48,444 nucleotides of DNA from Prochlorococcus sp. AG-424-E18. GTDB taxonomy: Bacteria > Cyanobacteriota > Cyanobacteriia > PCC-6307 > Cyanobiaceae. The translations under genes and the position numbers were made by a program. How positions within the stretch are numbered: the first letter of the stretch is position 1; each line of letters starts with the position of its first letter. Positions 36,004 through 44,534 of the stretch are shown here, piece by piece. A model generated the notes under the pieces. That model saw nothing but the letters and a program-made list of their open reading frames with translations, was not told the origin of the DNA and made no database searches. The stretch covers positions 1 through 48,444 of the forward strand of contig QCNC01000011.1 of assembly GCA_003210155.1 (NCBI GenBank), read 5' to 3'.

Positions 36004-37908
36004 ATGGAAAAAGGCGAAATTCGTATTAATACTGAAAATATTTTCCCAATTATCAAGAAGGCAGTATATTCTGACCATGAAATCTTTTTAAGAGAACTTG
36101 TTAGTAATGGTGTTGACGCAATTAGTAAAAGAAGAATGGCCTCTATGGCTGGTGATTGCGATAATACTGAGGAGGCACAAGTAAAAATATCTATTGATCG
36201 TGAAAAAAATGTTCTAACGATTTCCGATAATGGAATTGGAATGAATGATGAAGAAATTAAGAAGTACATAAACCAAGTTGCATTTTCTAGTGCAGAAGAA
36301 TTTCTAACAAAATATAAAAAAGATAATGATGAATTCATAGGTCATTTTGGACTAGGTTTTTATTCAAGTTTCATGGTGGCAGATAGAGTTGATATATTAA
36401 CTAAGTCGGCAATTGGAGAATCAAAAGCTTTTAAATGGTCTTGTGATGGATCGCCAAATTTCACTTTAGAGGAATCAGAAAGAGAGACGATTGGTACAGA
36501 TGTTATTCTTCACCTTCTTGAAGAAGAAAAAGAGTTTATCGAGCCTGAAAGGATTAAATCACTAATAAAAAAATATTGTGATTTTATGCCAATAGATGTC
36601 TTATTAGAAGGTGAGACAATTAATAAGAAAAATCCTCCTTGGAGAAAACAACCAAGTGAATTAAAAGATGAAGATTATATTGAGTTATATAAGTACCTTT
36701 ATCCTTTCCAGGGAGATCCACTCTTGTGGATTCATCTAAATACAGATTATCCATATGACATACAAGGGATATTGTATTTCCCAAAGTTGTCAGGTAGAGC
36801 TGATTGGGAAAAGGGAGAAATAAAACTATTTTGTAATCAAGTATTCGTAAGCGATTCAATTAAAGAGATAGTACCAAAATACTTATTACCTCTAAGAGGA
36901 GTTATTGACTCTACAGATATACCCCTAAATGTTAGTAGAAGTGCATTACAAACAGATAGAAAAGTAAGGTCTATATCATCATTTATATCAAAAAAAATAG
37001 CTAATAAACTGAAGGATTTGATAAAAAATTCTCCAGAATTTTATGCAGAAATTTGGGATTCAATCTCTGCTTTTATTAAAATTGGTGCTATCGAAGATGA
37101 AAAATTTGCTGATTTAGTCAATGACAGTATAATCTTTGAAACAATAATAAATTCAGAGCAAGATTTATCTAAAGATATTGAAAATAAATCGCTTATCAAA
37201 TCAAATGATAAATTTTTCACAACTCTGGCAAATTACAAAGAACGAAATAAATTAACTGATTCTAAAAAAATAATTTATTGCTCAGATTTGATTGCGCAGT
37301 CTAGTGCATTAAATATCTGTTTATCTGATAATAAAGAAGTTATTAAATCAGATCCATTAATCGACGCACAATTTCTCCCATGGTTGGAAAGTAAAAACGA
37401 AGATTATCAGTTCCAAAGAGTTGATTCAGAAATAAATGAACTAGAAGATAAAGAATCTAAAGAAATTGTAGATAAGGATGGCAAATCAAATACAGATAAT
37501 CTTAGAGATACGATAGTTAAGGCCCTTAATAATGAGAAAGTAACAGTTAAAGTGCAATCACTTTCAAGTAAAGATGCTCCACCAGCGATGATCTTGCTTC
37601 CAGAGCAAATGAGAAGGATTAATGATATGGGGGCTTACATGGAACAAAAGATGCCTGGCTTACCTGAATATCATGTGCTCTTAATTAACAAAGAACATCC
37701 ACTTATCATTGGACTTAATAAAATAACAGGTAACAAAATTATTATTGATGAAAAAGATTCTATTGAAAATCCATTGGCATCTAAAATTGCTAATCATGTT
37801 TACGATATGGCTAAGCTTTCCGTTGGTGGATTAGATCAAAAACAGATAATTAATTTACAAAATAATAATGCCGAATTAATTTCAGAATTACTTAATTCAA
37901 CAAAATGA
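36004..37908 (+). CDS. htpG: Chaperone HtpG (Hsp90)
   Basis: 634 residues, full bacterial Hsp90 length. The N-terminal ATP site (Bergerat fold) has EIFLRELVSNGVDAISKRR, ISDNGIGMNDEEIKKYI, and FIGHFGLGFYSSFMVADRVD. The middle domain shows LPLRGVIDSTDIPLNVSRSA and the C-terminal dimer domain starts near 500. It is an ATP-driven chaperone in the cytosol. It lies after hisZ with a 117-base gap that may carry its own promoter, and before rpmB. With dnaK and two J-domain genes it makes this window rich in chaperones. Confidence 0.97.
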   Translation: MEKGEIRINTENIFPIIKKAVYSDHEIFLRELVSNGVDAISKRRMASMAGDCDNTEEAQVKISIDREKNVLTISDNGIGMNDEEIKKYINQVAFSSAEEFLTKYKKDNDEFIGHFGLGFYSSFMVADRVDILTKSAIGESKAFKWSCDGSPNFTLEESERETIGTDVILHLLEEEKEFIEPERIKSLIKKYCDFMPIDVLLEGETINKKNPPWRKQPSELKDEDYIELYKYLYPFQGDPLLWIHLNTDYPYDIQGILYFPKLSGRADWEKGEIKLFCNQVFVSDSIKEIVPKYLLPLRGVIDSTDIPLNVSRSALQTDRKVRSISSFISKKIANKLKDLIKNSPEFYAEIWDSISAFIKIGAIEDEKFADLVNDSIIFETIINSEQDLSKDIENKSLIKSNDKFFTTLANYKERNKLTDSKKIIYCSDLIAQSSALNICLSDNKEVIKSDPLIDAQFLPWLESKNEDYQFQRVDSEINELEDKESKEIVDKDGKSNTDNLRDTIVKALNNEKVTVKVQSLSSKDAPPAMILLPEQMRRINDMGAYMEQKMPGLPEYHVLLINKEHPLIIGLNKITGNKIIIDEKDSIENPLASKIANHVYDMAKLSVGGLDQKQIINLQNNNAELISELLNSTK

Positions 37909-37947
37909 GTCATGTGTTAGAATTTTTAAAGATATAACTCAATAAAT

Positions 37948-38184
37948 ATGTCAAGAGTTTGCGAATTAACTGGTTCAAAAGCTAATAACGGGATGGCAGT
38001 GAGTCACTCACATATTCGTACAAAAAAATTGCAGCAAGTTAATCTCCAAAAAAGGAGACTATGGTGGGAAGAGGGCAAAAAATGGGTAAATATAAAAATA
38101 AGTACCAAAGCCCTAAAATCTATACAAAAAGTAGGTTTAGATAAATTTGCCAAATCAAATGGAGTTGATTTAAGAAAATTCTAA
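37948..38184 (+). CDS. rpmB: 50S ribosomal protein L28
   Basis: 78 residues, basic. It starts [20 protein letters not shown] and includes [20 protein letters not shown] and a C-terminal [19 protein letters not shown]. This is the normal bacterial/plastid L28 pattern. L28 sits in the large subunit near the exit side. The 39 bases from htpG contain TGTTAGAAT, an extended -10-like motif, but I cannot confirm a separate promoter. The peroxiredoxin gene starts 5 bases after its stop. Confidence 0.96.
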   Translation: MSRVCELTGSKANNGMAVSHSHIRTKKLQQVNLQKRRLWWEEGKKWVNIKISTKALKSIQKVGLDKFAKSNGVDLRKF

Positions 38185-38189
38185 ATTTG

Positions 38190-38723
38190 ATGAGAAATTT
38201 AGTTGTAAATTTATTGGTTTCATTTATTCTTTTATTTAATTTTAATTCAGCAATAGCTTTCGATTTTGCACCTGAAGTTGGTGATAATGCTCCTAACTTT
38301 CAATTGGAAGGTTTTAATAAAAACATAAAATCAAAAAAAATATGGGAATTAAATGACTTTCATGGTAAGTGGCTTGTTATTTATTTTTATCCAAAGGACT
38401 TTACAGCAGGTTGCACTCTTGAAGCTAAAGGTTTTTCTGAATTAAAAAAAGATTTTACAAAATATAATGCCGAAATTGTTGGGATTAGTGCTGATAATCA
38501 AGATTCTCATGAAAGTTTCTGCAGCGAAAAATCCATAAACTACACTTTATTATCTGATCCCCAAGGAATTATTAGCGATAAATATGGTTCTTGGATTCCT
38601 CCATTTTCTGATAGAAATACTTTTTTGATTTCTCCAGAAGGGGAAATTACTTATAGATGGATAAGTGTTTTACCTATAAATCATGCTAAGGAAGTACTTA
38701 ATGTACTTAAGAAAAAAATATAA
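38190..38723 (+). CDS. Exported peroxiredoxin (Bcp/PrxQ type)
   Basis: 177 residues. Residues 1-24 make a signal peptide (a charged start MRN, a hydrophobic run, then a small-residue cleavage site like SAIAF), so the protein is likely in the periplasm or thylakoid lumen. The AhpC/TSA-type fold follows, with GDNAPNFQLEGFN, WLVIYFYPKDFTAGCTLEAKG (peroxidatic Cys, about 79) and a second Cys in ESFCSEKS. It reduces peroxides with thiols. I chose the ATG at 38190; a TTG directly before it would add one residue. It stands first in a group with DUF2499, DUF3593 and psaK. Confidence 0.9.
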   Translation: MRNLVVNLLVSFILLFNFNSAIAFDFAPEVGDNAPNFQLEGFNKNIKSKKIWELNDFHGKWLVIYFYPKDFTAGCTLEAKGFSELKKDFTKYNAEIVGISADNQDSHESFCSEKSINYTLLSDPQGIISDKYGSWIPPFSDRNTFLISPEGEITYRWISVLPINHAKEVLNVLKKKI

Positions 38724-38726
38724 ATT

Positions 38727-39029
38727 TTGCACGAGCTATCATTTGGAACTTGGTTAATTCATATCTCTTCAGTAATTGAATGGATATTTACCATCTTTGT
38801 TATATACAAAATTTCTACATATAAAAAATATAATTTATTTTTTTGGTTGAGCTTAGCTATGGTCCCCAACTTAATAGGAGCTATGTGCGCTATAACTTGG
38901 CATATCTATGATAATCAAGATACATTGTATGGATTAGTAACGCTTCAAGGGATATTTACATTTATCGGAAATTCAACATTAGCTCTATCATCATTCACTA
39001 TTTTTAAAAAGAAAGAGACTTATGAATGA
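38727..39029 (+). CDS. DUF2499 membrane protein (Ycf49-like)
   Basis: 100-residue integral membrane protein with about three transmembrane segments. Family landmarks are MHELSFGTWLIHISSVIEW (about 1-19), WLSLAMVPNLIGAMCAITWH and the polar segment YDNQDTLYGLVTLQG. I match it to DUF2499, a cyanobacterial/plastid family sometimes called Ycf49-like. Function unknown to me. The start is TTG at 38727, as no ATG or GTG lies closer and the family begins at this point. It starts 3 bases after the peroxiredoxin stop and overlaps the DUF3593 start by 8 bases. Confidence 0.85.
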   Translation: MHELSFGTWLIHISSVIEWIFTIFVIYKISTYKKYNLFFWLSLAMVPNLIGAMCAITWHIYDNQDTLYGLVTLQGIFTFIGNSTLALSSFTIFKKKETYE

Positions 39030-39357
39030 TTTATTTATAAAGTTTTTAGAAAAATTAGCATCAATTGACAATACAGCTTTGTTCGCAGCATCTATATTTC
39101 CATATGCAATCTTTTTGTTTTACTTATATAAAATTAAATCTGTTAATAATTTAGTAAAAATAGGATACACCTTAACAGTTTTATTTGTTTTTATAACAAT
39201 AGTAGTTTCTGTCTATACGTTAAATTACTACAATAAAACTCTTGTTGAGGTTGACTTCTTCCATGGTTTAGCAGAATCTTTCTTAACCCTAAGCGATTTT
39301 GTTATTTTGTTGGGCTTCATAAAAATTTTAAATAATTTAGAAGTAAACAACTCTTAA
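39022..39357 (+). CDS. DUF3593 membrane protein (111 aa)
   Basis: Small membrane protein with three hydrophobic segments (about 18-35, 48-70 and 90-103). Landmarks are LASIDNTALFAASIFPYAIF and the charged HGLAESFLTLSDFVILLG. This fits DUF3593, found in cyanobacteria and plants, whose function I do not know. Its ATG lies inside the end of the DUF2499 gene (8-base overlap), so the two are translationally coupled and may work as a pair. psaK follows after 66 bases. Confidence 0.82.
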   Translation: MNDLFIKFLEKLASIDNTALFAASIFPYAIFLFYLYKIKSVNNLVKIGYTLTVLFVFITIVVSVYTLNYYNKTLVEVDFFHGLAESFLTLSDFVILLGFIKILNNLEVNNS

Positions 39358-39423
39358 GACCTTTTACAATTTTGTGTTATTTAGGTAAAAGTATTAGAGA
39401 ATATATAAAAATAACGATTTTTT

Positions 39424-39684
39424 ATGTTTACTACATTATTTGCAGCTGCAGATCCAGCAACTTTTTCTTGGTCTCCAAAGTGTGCCGTCGTAATGATTGC
39501 ATGTAATGTTTTTGCTTATGCAATTGCTAGAGCAACAATAAGAAAACCTAATGAAGGTTTTGAAATACCTAATTCAAAATTCTATGGTGGTTTAAGTCAT
39601 GCATCAGTTGTAGGTGCTAATTGCCTTGGTCATATTTTTGGAATTGGAGCAATCTTAGGATTAGCCTCACGTGGTGTTTTATAA
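39424..39684 (+). CDS. psaK: Photosystem I reaction centre subunit PsaK
   Basis: 86 residues. PsaK is a peripheral two-helix subunit of photosystem I in the thylakoid membrane that binds chlorophyll and helps antenna contact. It shows the short N-terminal segment FTTLFAAADPATFSWSPKC, a first helix ending near IARATIRKP, and the conserved GGLSHASVVGANCLGHIFGI before the second helix. The 66-base leader holds an AT-rich -10-like tract (ATATATAAA near 39400). It is convergent with dxs at 19 bases. Confidence 0.95.
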   Translation: MFTTLFAAADPATFSWSPKCAVVMIACNVFAYAIARATIRKPNEGFEIPNSKFYGGLSHASVVGANCLGHIFGIGAILGLASRGVL

Positions 39685-39705
39685 AAATTTATTTATTAAA
39701 TTTTT
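39683..39705. terminator. AT-only hairpin shared by psaK and dxs ends
   Basis: AAAAATTT (39683-39690) and AAATTTTT (39698-39705) are perfect 8-base inverted arms around ATTTATT. It spans exactly from the psaK stop to the dxs stop, so it could end both transcripts. The stem is all A-T and weak, so confidence is low. Confidence 0.35.
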
Positions 39706-41593
39706 AATTATCTAACTTAAATTTTTTAACAATTTTATCTGCCATCTGATCAGGCATAAGTCCTAATTTTTCTTTACTCTGATCAGGTGAAGCATGATCA
39801 ACTAAAACATCAGGTATACCTATTCTGTATACAGGAATGTTTATTTCATTATCGTTAAATAATTCAACTATTGCAGAACCAAATCCACCTATTAAGGTTC
39901 CTTCTTCCATGGTTACAACTTTTTGAATCCTACTTGCTAATGGCATAATAAGATTTTTATCGAGAGGTTTAACAAATCTTGCATTAACTAAGGATGCATT
40001 GATTTTCATATTTTTTAAGATCTTTACTGTTTCGATTGCTGATGCGACCATTGAACCATAAGCAATAATTAAAATATCTTCTCCCTCTTCGAGTATTTCA
40101 GCTTCGCCTATATTCAAGGGTTCCCAACCTTCATCCATTACAGCCACTCCTAAACCTGAGCCTCTGGGTATTCTTAGAGCTGTAGGACCATTATGATTTA
40201 TTGAAGTTATTAACATTCTCTGTAATTCAGACTCATCCTTTGGAGCCATTAATACAAAATTAGGTATAGATCTCATATAACTGATATCATACTGACCTTG
40301 GTGAGTAGGACCGTCAGCTCCAACTATCCCAGCTCTATCAAGTACAAATGATACAGGTAAATTTTGTATGCCTACATCATGTATTAATTGGTCGAAAGCA
40401 CGTTGAAGAAAAGTACTATAAATAGCTACAACAGGTTTAAGACCATCGCAAGACATTCCTGCCGCAAGAGTAACTGCATGTTGTTCTGCTATTCCTACAT
40501 CGATATATTGGTCAGGGATATTTTTTTGCAAAATATCTAAACCAGTACCTGTAGCCATTGCAGCTGTAATACCAACGACTTTACTATCTTGCTCACATAT
40601 TTTCAATAAGGTTTGACCAAATATTTTACTATAACTAACAGGTTTAGGTTTCTTTGATGGAATAGATTTCCCAGTAGTCAGATCAAATGCAGACTGCGCA
40701 TGATATCCAACCTGATCGGCTTCTGCATATGGGTAACCCTTCCCTTTTGTTGTGACAACATGAACAAGTACAGGTTTTTTAAGTTTATGGGCAGCATTAA
40801 AAGTCTTAACTAGGTTACCAATATCATGACCATCAATTGGACCCATATATGTAAATCCAAGTTCTTCAAAAACAGCTCCAACCTTAGGCACAGATAGTCT
40901 TCTAACGCTTCCTTTAATATTTTTGAGTTCTTCTGGGATATCCTTACCAATTAACGGAATATTTTTTACACTTTCTTGAACACTATCGGATAAAAATTGC
41001 AATGGTGGGCTTACTCTTACCTTATTTAAGTAAGATGAAAGGGCTCCAACCGGAGGTGAAATAGACATGTCATTATCGTTCAATATTACAACTAAAGGGG
41101 TATTTGGTAAGTGACCTGCATGATTTATAGCTTCTAATGCCATTCCTCCAGTTAGTGCTCCATCTCCAATAACAGCGACACATTTATAATTTTCGCCTTT
41201 TCTATCTCTTGCTATTGCCATTCCTAAAGCAGCAGAAATAGAAGTACTTGCATGTCCAGCACCAAAATGATCAAATTTACTTTCACTTCTTTTTAGATAT
41301 CCAGCTACTCCATTTTGTTGCCTTAGAGAATCAAATTGACTGAACCGTCCTGTAATTAATTTATGAGGGTAACCTTGATGTCCTACATCCCAAACAACTT
41401 TGTCAAAATCAAGATCAAGAGTTTGATATAAAGCCAATGTCAACTCAACTACACCTAATCCAGGACCAAGATGTCCTCCACTAGTAGATACTACCTGAAG
41501 ATGCCTTTCTCTAATTTGACAAGCAATTTCTTCTAATTGTGAAACTGTTAAGCCATGAAGTTGATTTGGATGACTTAACTCACTTAAAAGCAT
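39704..41593 (-). CDS. dxs: 1-deoxy-D-xylulose-5-phosphate synthase
   Basis: 629 residues. This thiamine-diphosphate enzyme joins pyruvate and glyceraldehyde-3-phosphate in the first step of the MEP isoprenoid pathway (carotenoids, phytol, quinones). Seen: [20 protein letters not shown] and [16 protein letters not shown], the diphosphate-binding [40 protein letters not shown] and [14 protein letters not shown]. The transketolase pyrimidine domain ([31 protein letters not shown]) and the C-terminal domain follow. Convergent with psaK, divergent from ilvA across 116 bases. Confidence 0.97.
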   Translation of the reverse strand: MLLSELSHPNQLHGLTVSQLEEIACQIRERHLQVVSTSGGHLGPGLGVVELTLALYQTLDLDFDKVVWDVGHQGYPHKLITGRFSQFDSLRQQNGVAGYLKRSESKFDHFGAGHASTSISAALGMAIARDRKGENYKCVAVIGDGALTGGMALEAINHAGHLPNTPLVVILNDNDMSISPPVGALSSYLNKVRVSPPLQFLSDSVQESVKNIPLIGKDIPEELKNIKGSVRRLSVPKVGAVFEELGFTYMGPIDGHDIGNLVKTFNAAHKLKKPVLVHVVTTKGKGYPYAEADQVGYHAQSAFDLTTGKSIPSKKPKPVSYSKIFGQTLLKICEQDSKVVGITAAMATGTGLDILQKNIPDQYIDVGIAEQHAVTLAAGMSCDGLKPVVAIYSTFLQRAFDQLIHDVGIQNLPVSFVLDRAGIVGADGPTHQGQYDISYMRSIPNFVLMAPKDESELQRMLITSINHNGPTALRIPRGSGLGVAVMDEGWEPLNIGEAEILEEGEDILIIAYGSMVASAIETVKILKNMKINASLVNARFVKPLDKNLIMPLASRIQKVVTMEEGTLIGGFGSAIVELFNDNEINIPVYRIGIPDVLVDHASPDQSKEKLGLMPDQMADKIVKKFKLDN

Positions 41594-41709
41594 TTAACAA
41601 AAAATGGTATCTATATAATCTAAAACGCCGAGGTGCAAATTGAGTATTTTTTTTGAAATAGATCATGTAATGTTTTATTAGATTAATAATTAATGCTAAA
41701 AATATATAT

Positions 41710-43251
41710 ATGAATGATTATTTTGAAAAAATACTTCAAGCTGAAGTCTATGAAGTTGCAAAAAAAACACCACTAGAGAAAGCTCATAATTTAAGTAATA
41801 CGCTTAATAATGAAGTTTTTCTAAAAAGAGAAGATCTTCAGGATGTATTTTCATTCAAAATAAGAGGTGCATATAACAAAATGAGTAAGCTAACTAATTC
41901 ACAGCTTGCTCAGGGAGTAATTACTTCTAGTGCTGGTAATCATGCTCAAGGGGTTGCACTTAGTGCCCTTAAGTTAAATTGCCAAGCAACTATATTAATG
42001 CCCATTACCACACCTATAGTAAAAGTTAATGCAGTTAAAAATTTAAAAGCAAAAGTTATATTATATGGTGATAACTATGATGAAACTTACAAAGAAGCAA
42101 TAAGGATTAGCCAAGAAAGAAATTTATGCTTTATTCATCCCTTTGATGATCCAGAAGTAATAGCAGGACAAGGAACTATAGCTATAGAACTTGAACAGCA
42201 GCTTAAGGAAAAACCTTATGCAATTTATATTGCTGTTGGTGGTGGGGGATTGATATCAGGAATATCATTATACGTTAAAAAAATATGGCCTGAAGTAAAA
42301 ATAATTGGTGTAGAACCAGAAGATGCTGACGCTATGACTAAATCTTTGGAAGAAGAAAAAATTGTGGAACTATCTTCAGTAGGTCAATTTGCAGATGGAG
42401 TGGCGGTTAAAAAAATTGGTAAAAATACTTTTGATATTGGTAGAAAATATATAGATAAGATGATTAGGGTTAGTACTGACGAAATCTGTGCTGCTATAAA
42501 AGATGTTTTTGAGGATACTAGATCAATACTAGAGCCCGCAGGTGCCCTATCAATAGCGGGAATGAAAAAAGATATTTTAAATTCGAATCATTCAAATCGA
42601 AAAATGGTTGCGATTGCATGTGGTGCAAATATGAATTTTGAGAGGCTTAGATTTGTAGCAGAAAGAGCAGAACTTGGGGAGTGTAAAGAAGTAATGATGG
42701 CTGTTGAAATTCCTGAACGTGCTGGTAGTCTAATTGATTTTTGTAAGTTACTTGATAATAGAAATTTAACTGAATTTAGCTACAGGATGTCGAATTCTAA
42801 GAATGCACAGATCTTTGTAGGGGTTCAAGTTTATGGTTTAAATGATAAAAATAATCTATTAAATGTATTTAGAAATTCTGAGTATTCATTTATTGACATA
42901 AGTGATGATGAATTATCTAAAAATCATCTCAGACATATGGTAGGTGGAAGATTACCAAAGGATTTCAAAGAGATGGAATATAGAAACTTTATTGAACTTT
43001 TATACAGATTTGAGTTTCCTGAAAGGCCTGGAGCATTAATAAACTTCTTAAATAATATGAAATCTAATTGGTCTATAAGCGTATTTCACTACAGGAATTA
43101 TGGAGCTGATGTAGGGAAAATTGTTATTGGAGTTTTGATCGATAAAAATGAGATTTTAGAGTGGAATAAATTTGTAAGAATTCTAGGCTATAAATTCTGG
43201 GATGAAACTCAAAACGATACATATAGATTATTCCTTGGTGCATCAGATTAA
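41710..43251 (+). CDS. ilvA: Threonine ammonia-lyase (biosynthetic threonine dehydratase)
   Basis: 513 residues, PLP enzyme that deaminates threonine to 2-oxobutanoate for isoleucine. The PLP lysine lies in VFSFKIRGAYNKM (about 58), the phosphate-binding glycine loop is VGGGGLISG (about 179), and SSAGNHAQGVALSA is also typical. Two C-terminal ACT-like regulatory domains are present (MMAVEIPERAGSLIDFCKLL near 338 and LLYRFEFPERPGALINFLNN near 430), which bind isoleucine or valine in the biosynthetic form. It pairs in function with ilvE elsewhere in the window. Confidence 0.96.
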   Translation: MNDYFEKILQAEVYEVAKKTPLEKAHNLSNTLNNEVFLKREDLQDVFSFKIRGAYNKMSKLTNSQLAQGVITSSAGNHAQGVALSALKLNCQATILMPITTPIVKVNAVKNLKAKVILYGDNYDETYKEAIRISQERNLCFIHPFDDPEVIAGQGTIAIELEQQLKEKPYAIYIAVGGGGLISGISLYVKKIWPEVKIIGVEPEDADAMTKSLEEEKIVELSSVGQFADGVAVKKIGKNTFDIGRKYIDKMIRVSTDEICAAIKDVFEDTRSILEPAGALSIAGMKKDILNSNHSNRKMVAIACGANMNFERLRFVAERAELGECKEVMMAVEIPERAGSLIDFCKLLDNRNLTEFSYRMSNSKNAQIFVGVQVYGLNDKNNLLNVFRNSEYSFIDISDDELSKNHLRHMVGGRLPKDFKEMEYRNFIELLYRFEFPERPGALINFLNNMKSNWSISVFHYRNYGADVGKIVIGVLIDKNEILEWNKFVRILGYKFWDETQNDTYRLFLGASD

Positions 43252-43281
43252 ATTTAAGGTAAATTAGGAAAGATTTCGGTA

Positions 43282-43827
43282 ATTAAAATCAATCAATCTG
43301 ATCTAAATAGCACGCCAATATCTGATATAGATCTAGTTACTAAAGTTGAAGCTGTTCTATATTTGAAAGGCAGACCAATAACAAAAAAGGATCTTTCAGA
43401 AATTACTAATTCTGATATAAACTCAATAAATGATGCAATTAAAGATCTGAAAAATAAATACTCTAATCCCAACTCAGCTATTGAATTAAATGCAATTAAT
43501 AACAGTTTTTCTCTCGAACTAAAATCTAGTCTTAATGAATTCGTCGATGATTTACTTCCTTCTGACTTGAAAACATCCGAATTAAGAACATTGGCAACTA
43601 TTGCGATCAAAAAAAAGATCCTACAATCGGATCTTATACTTCTTCGAGGTTCAGGTGCTTATGATCATATTAAAGAATTATTGGAAAAGAAATTTATCGT
43701 CAAACGAAAGCAAAAAGATGGTAGATCATATTGGTTATCATTATCAGAAAAGTTTTTTCAAACTTTTGCTGTAAGTAATGAATATCTCTCAAATATAGGA
43801 AGCAGTAATAATAAGCAGCAAATATAA
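43282..43827 (+). CDS. scpB: Segregation and condensation protein B, start codon uncertain
   Basis: Winged-helix ScpB partner of the SMC-ScpA condensin complex in chromosome segregation: KVEAVLYLKGRPITKKDLSE, NNSFSLELKSSLNEFVDDLL, LRTLATIAIKKKILQSDLIL, RGSGAYDHIKELLEKKFIV and GRSYWLSLSEKFFQTF. The conserved N-terminal helix (KVEAVLYLKG) lies upstream of the first TTG (43363), so a TTG start would cut the domain. Between the in-frame stop at 43255 and that point there is no ATG, GTG or TTG. The best candidates are ATT at 43273 or 43282, downstream of AGGA (43266-43269). I give 43282 but it is a guess. Confidence 0.8.
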   Translation: MKINQSDLNSTPISDIDLVTKVEAVLYLKGRPITKKDLSEITNSDINSINDAIKDLKNKYSNPNSAIELNAINNSFSLELKSSLNEFVDDLLPSDLKTSELRTLATIAIKKKILQSDLILLRGSGAYDHIKELLEKKFIVKRKQKDGRSYWLSLSEKFFQTFAVSNEYLSNIGSSNNKQQI

Positions 43828-43862
43828 GTAAATGCTAGAATATATTAAATTACGACAAGATA

Positions 43863-44141
43863 ATGTTATCTGAGGTTTTTGCAGTTCTAGGACAAACTTT
43901 ATCAATTTATTCTTTCATATTGATAATAAGAATTTTACTTACATGGTTTCCAGGTATTGATTGGAGTAACGGTGTTTTATCTGCATTAACTTCTATCACA
44001 GATCCTTATTTAAACATTTTTAGAGGTATTATCCCTCCAATAGGTGGATTTGATATTTCATCCTTATTAGCTTTTTTACTTTTAAATGTTATACAAAATT
44101 TAATTACAAATCTCCAATACGCAAGCTTAGGTTATAGCTGA
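43863..44141 (+). CDS. YggT family membrane protein (92 aa)
   Basis: 92 residues, two hydrophobic segments (about 4-28 and 66-86) around IRILLTWFPGIDWSNGVLSA and TDPYLNIFRGIIPPIGGFDI. The latter, with the GG[IF]D motif, is the signature of the YggT family (Ycf19-like in plastids). Roles in cell division or chloroplast nucleoid distribution are reported for relatives; this one is not characterised. It may follow scpB in one transcript (35-base gap). It ends two bases before the convergent MazG-like gene. Confidence 0.9.
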   Translation: MLSEVFAVLGQTLSIYSFILIIRILLTWFPGIDWSNGVLSALTSITDPYLNIFRGIIPPIGGFDISSLLAFLLLNVIQNLITNLQYASLGYS

Positions 44142-44143
44142 AC

Positions 44144-44473
44144 TTATCTATCATCTCCAGAACCTCTTATCTTTCCTTTAGTAGCTCTTAATTTTAATTT
44201 TTCAAGGTTTTGTAATGCAACATCATCTAAATTAAAGTTTAATTCTGTACAAAGATTTGATATGTACCACAAAACATCTCCTAACTCTTTTTTAATACCT
44301 AATTTTGATTCGTTATCAAATATTCCATTTTTATCTCTTATAACCTTTTTCACTTTTTCTGCCACCTCACCAGCCTCTCCAACTAAACCAAGAGTTGGAT
44401 AAATAGTATTTGAGCCTAAATCTGGATATTGTGCTGTTTCTCTAGCTTTTTTCTGATAAGTTTTAAAATCCAT
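44144..44473 (-). CDS. MazG-like nucleotide pyrophosphohydrolase
   Basis: 109 residues, single MazG-like domain. The metal-binding pattern is seen in LGLVGEAGEVAEKVKK (ExxE about 33-37) and IKKELGDVLWYISNL (ExxD about 64-68). The family hydrolyses (d)NTPs to NMP and PPi and is used for house-cleaning. It is a small stand-alone form, unlike the two-domain MazG of E. coli. A single gene, divergent from pyk by 61 bases and convergent with yggT. Confidence 0.88.
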   Translation of the reverse strand: MDFKTYQKKARETAQYPDLGSNTIYPTLGLVGEAGEVAEKVKKVIRDKNGIFDNESKLGIKKELGDVLWYISNLCTELNFNLDDVALQNLEKLKLRATKGKIRGSGDDR

Positions 44474-44534
44474 GACTTAAATAACTAACTTTGGGTATGG
44501 TAAATTTATTTATATCTAGCAATATTATTTATAT

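Noticed and set aside
43363..43827. scpB starting at TTG 43363
   Set aside because: This would remove the conserved first helix of ScpB (KVEAVLYLKG), so it is not a convincing start despite being an accepted start codon.
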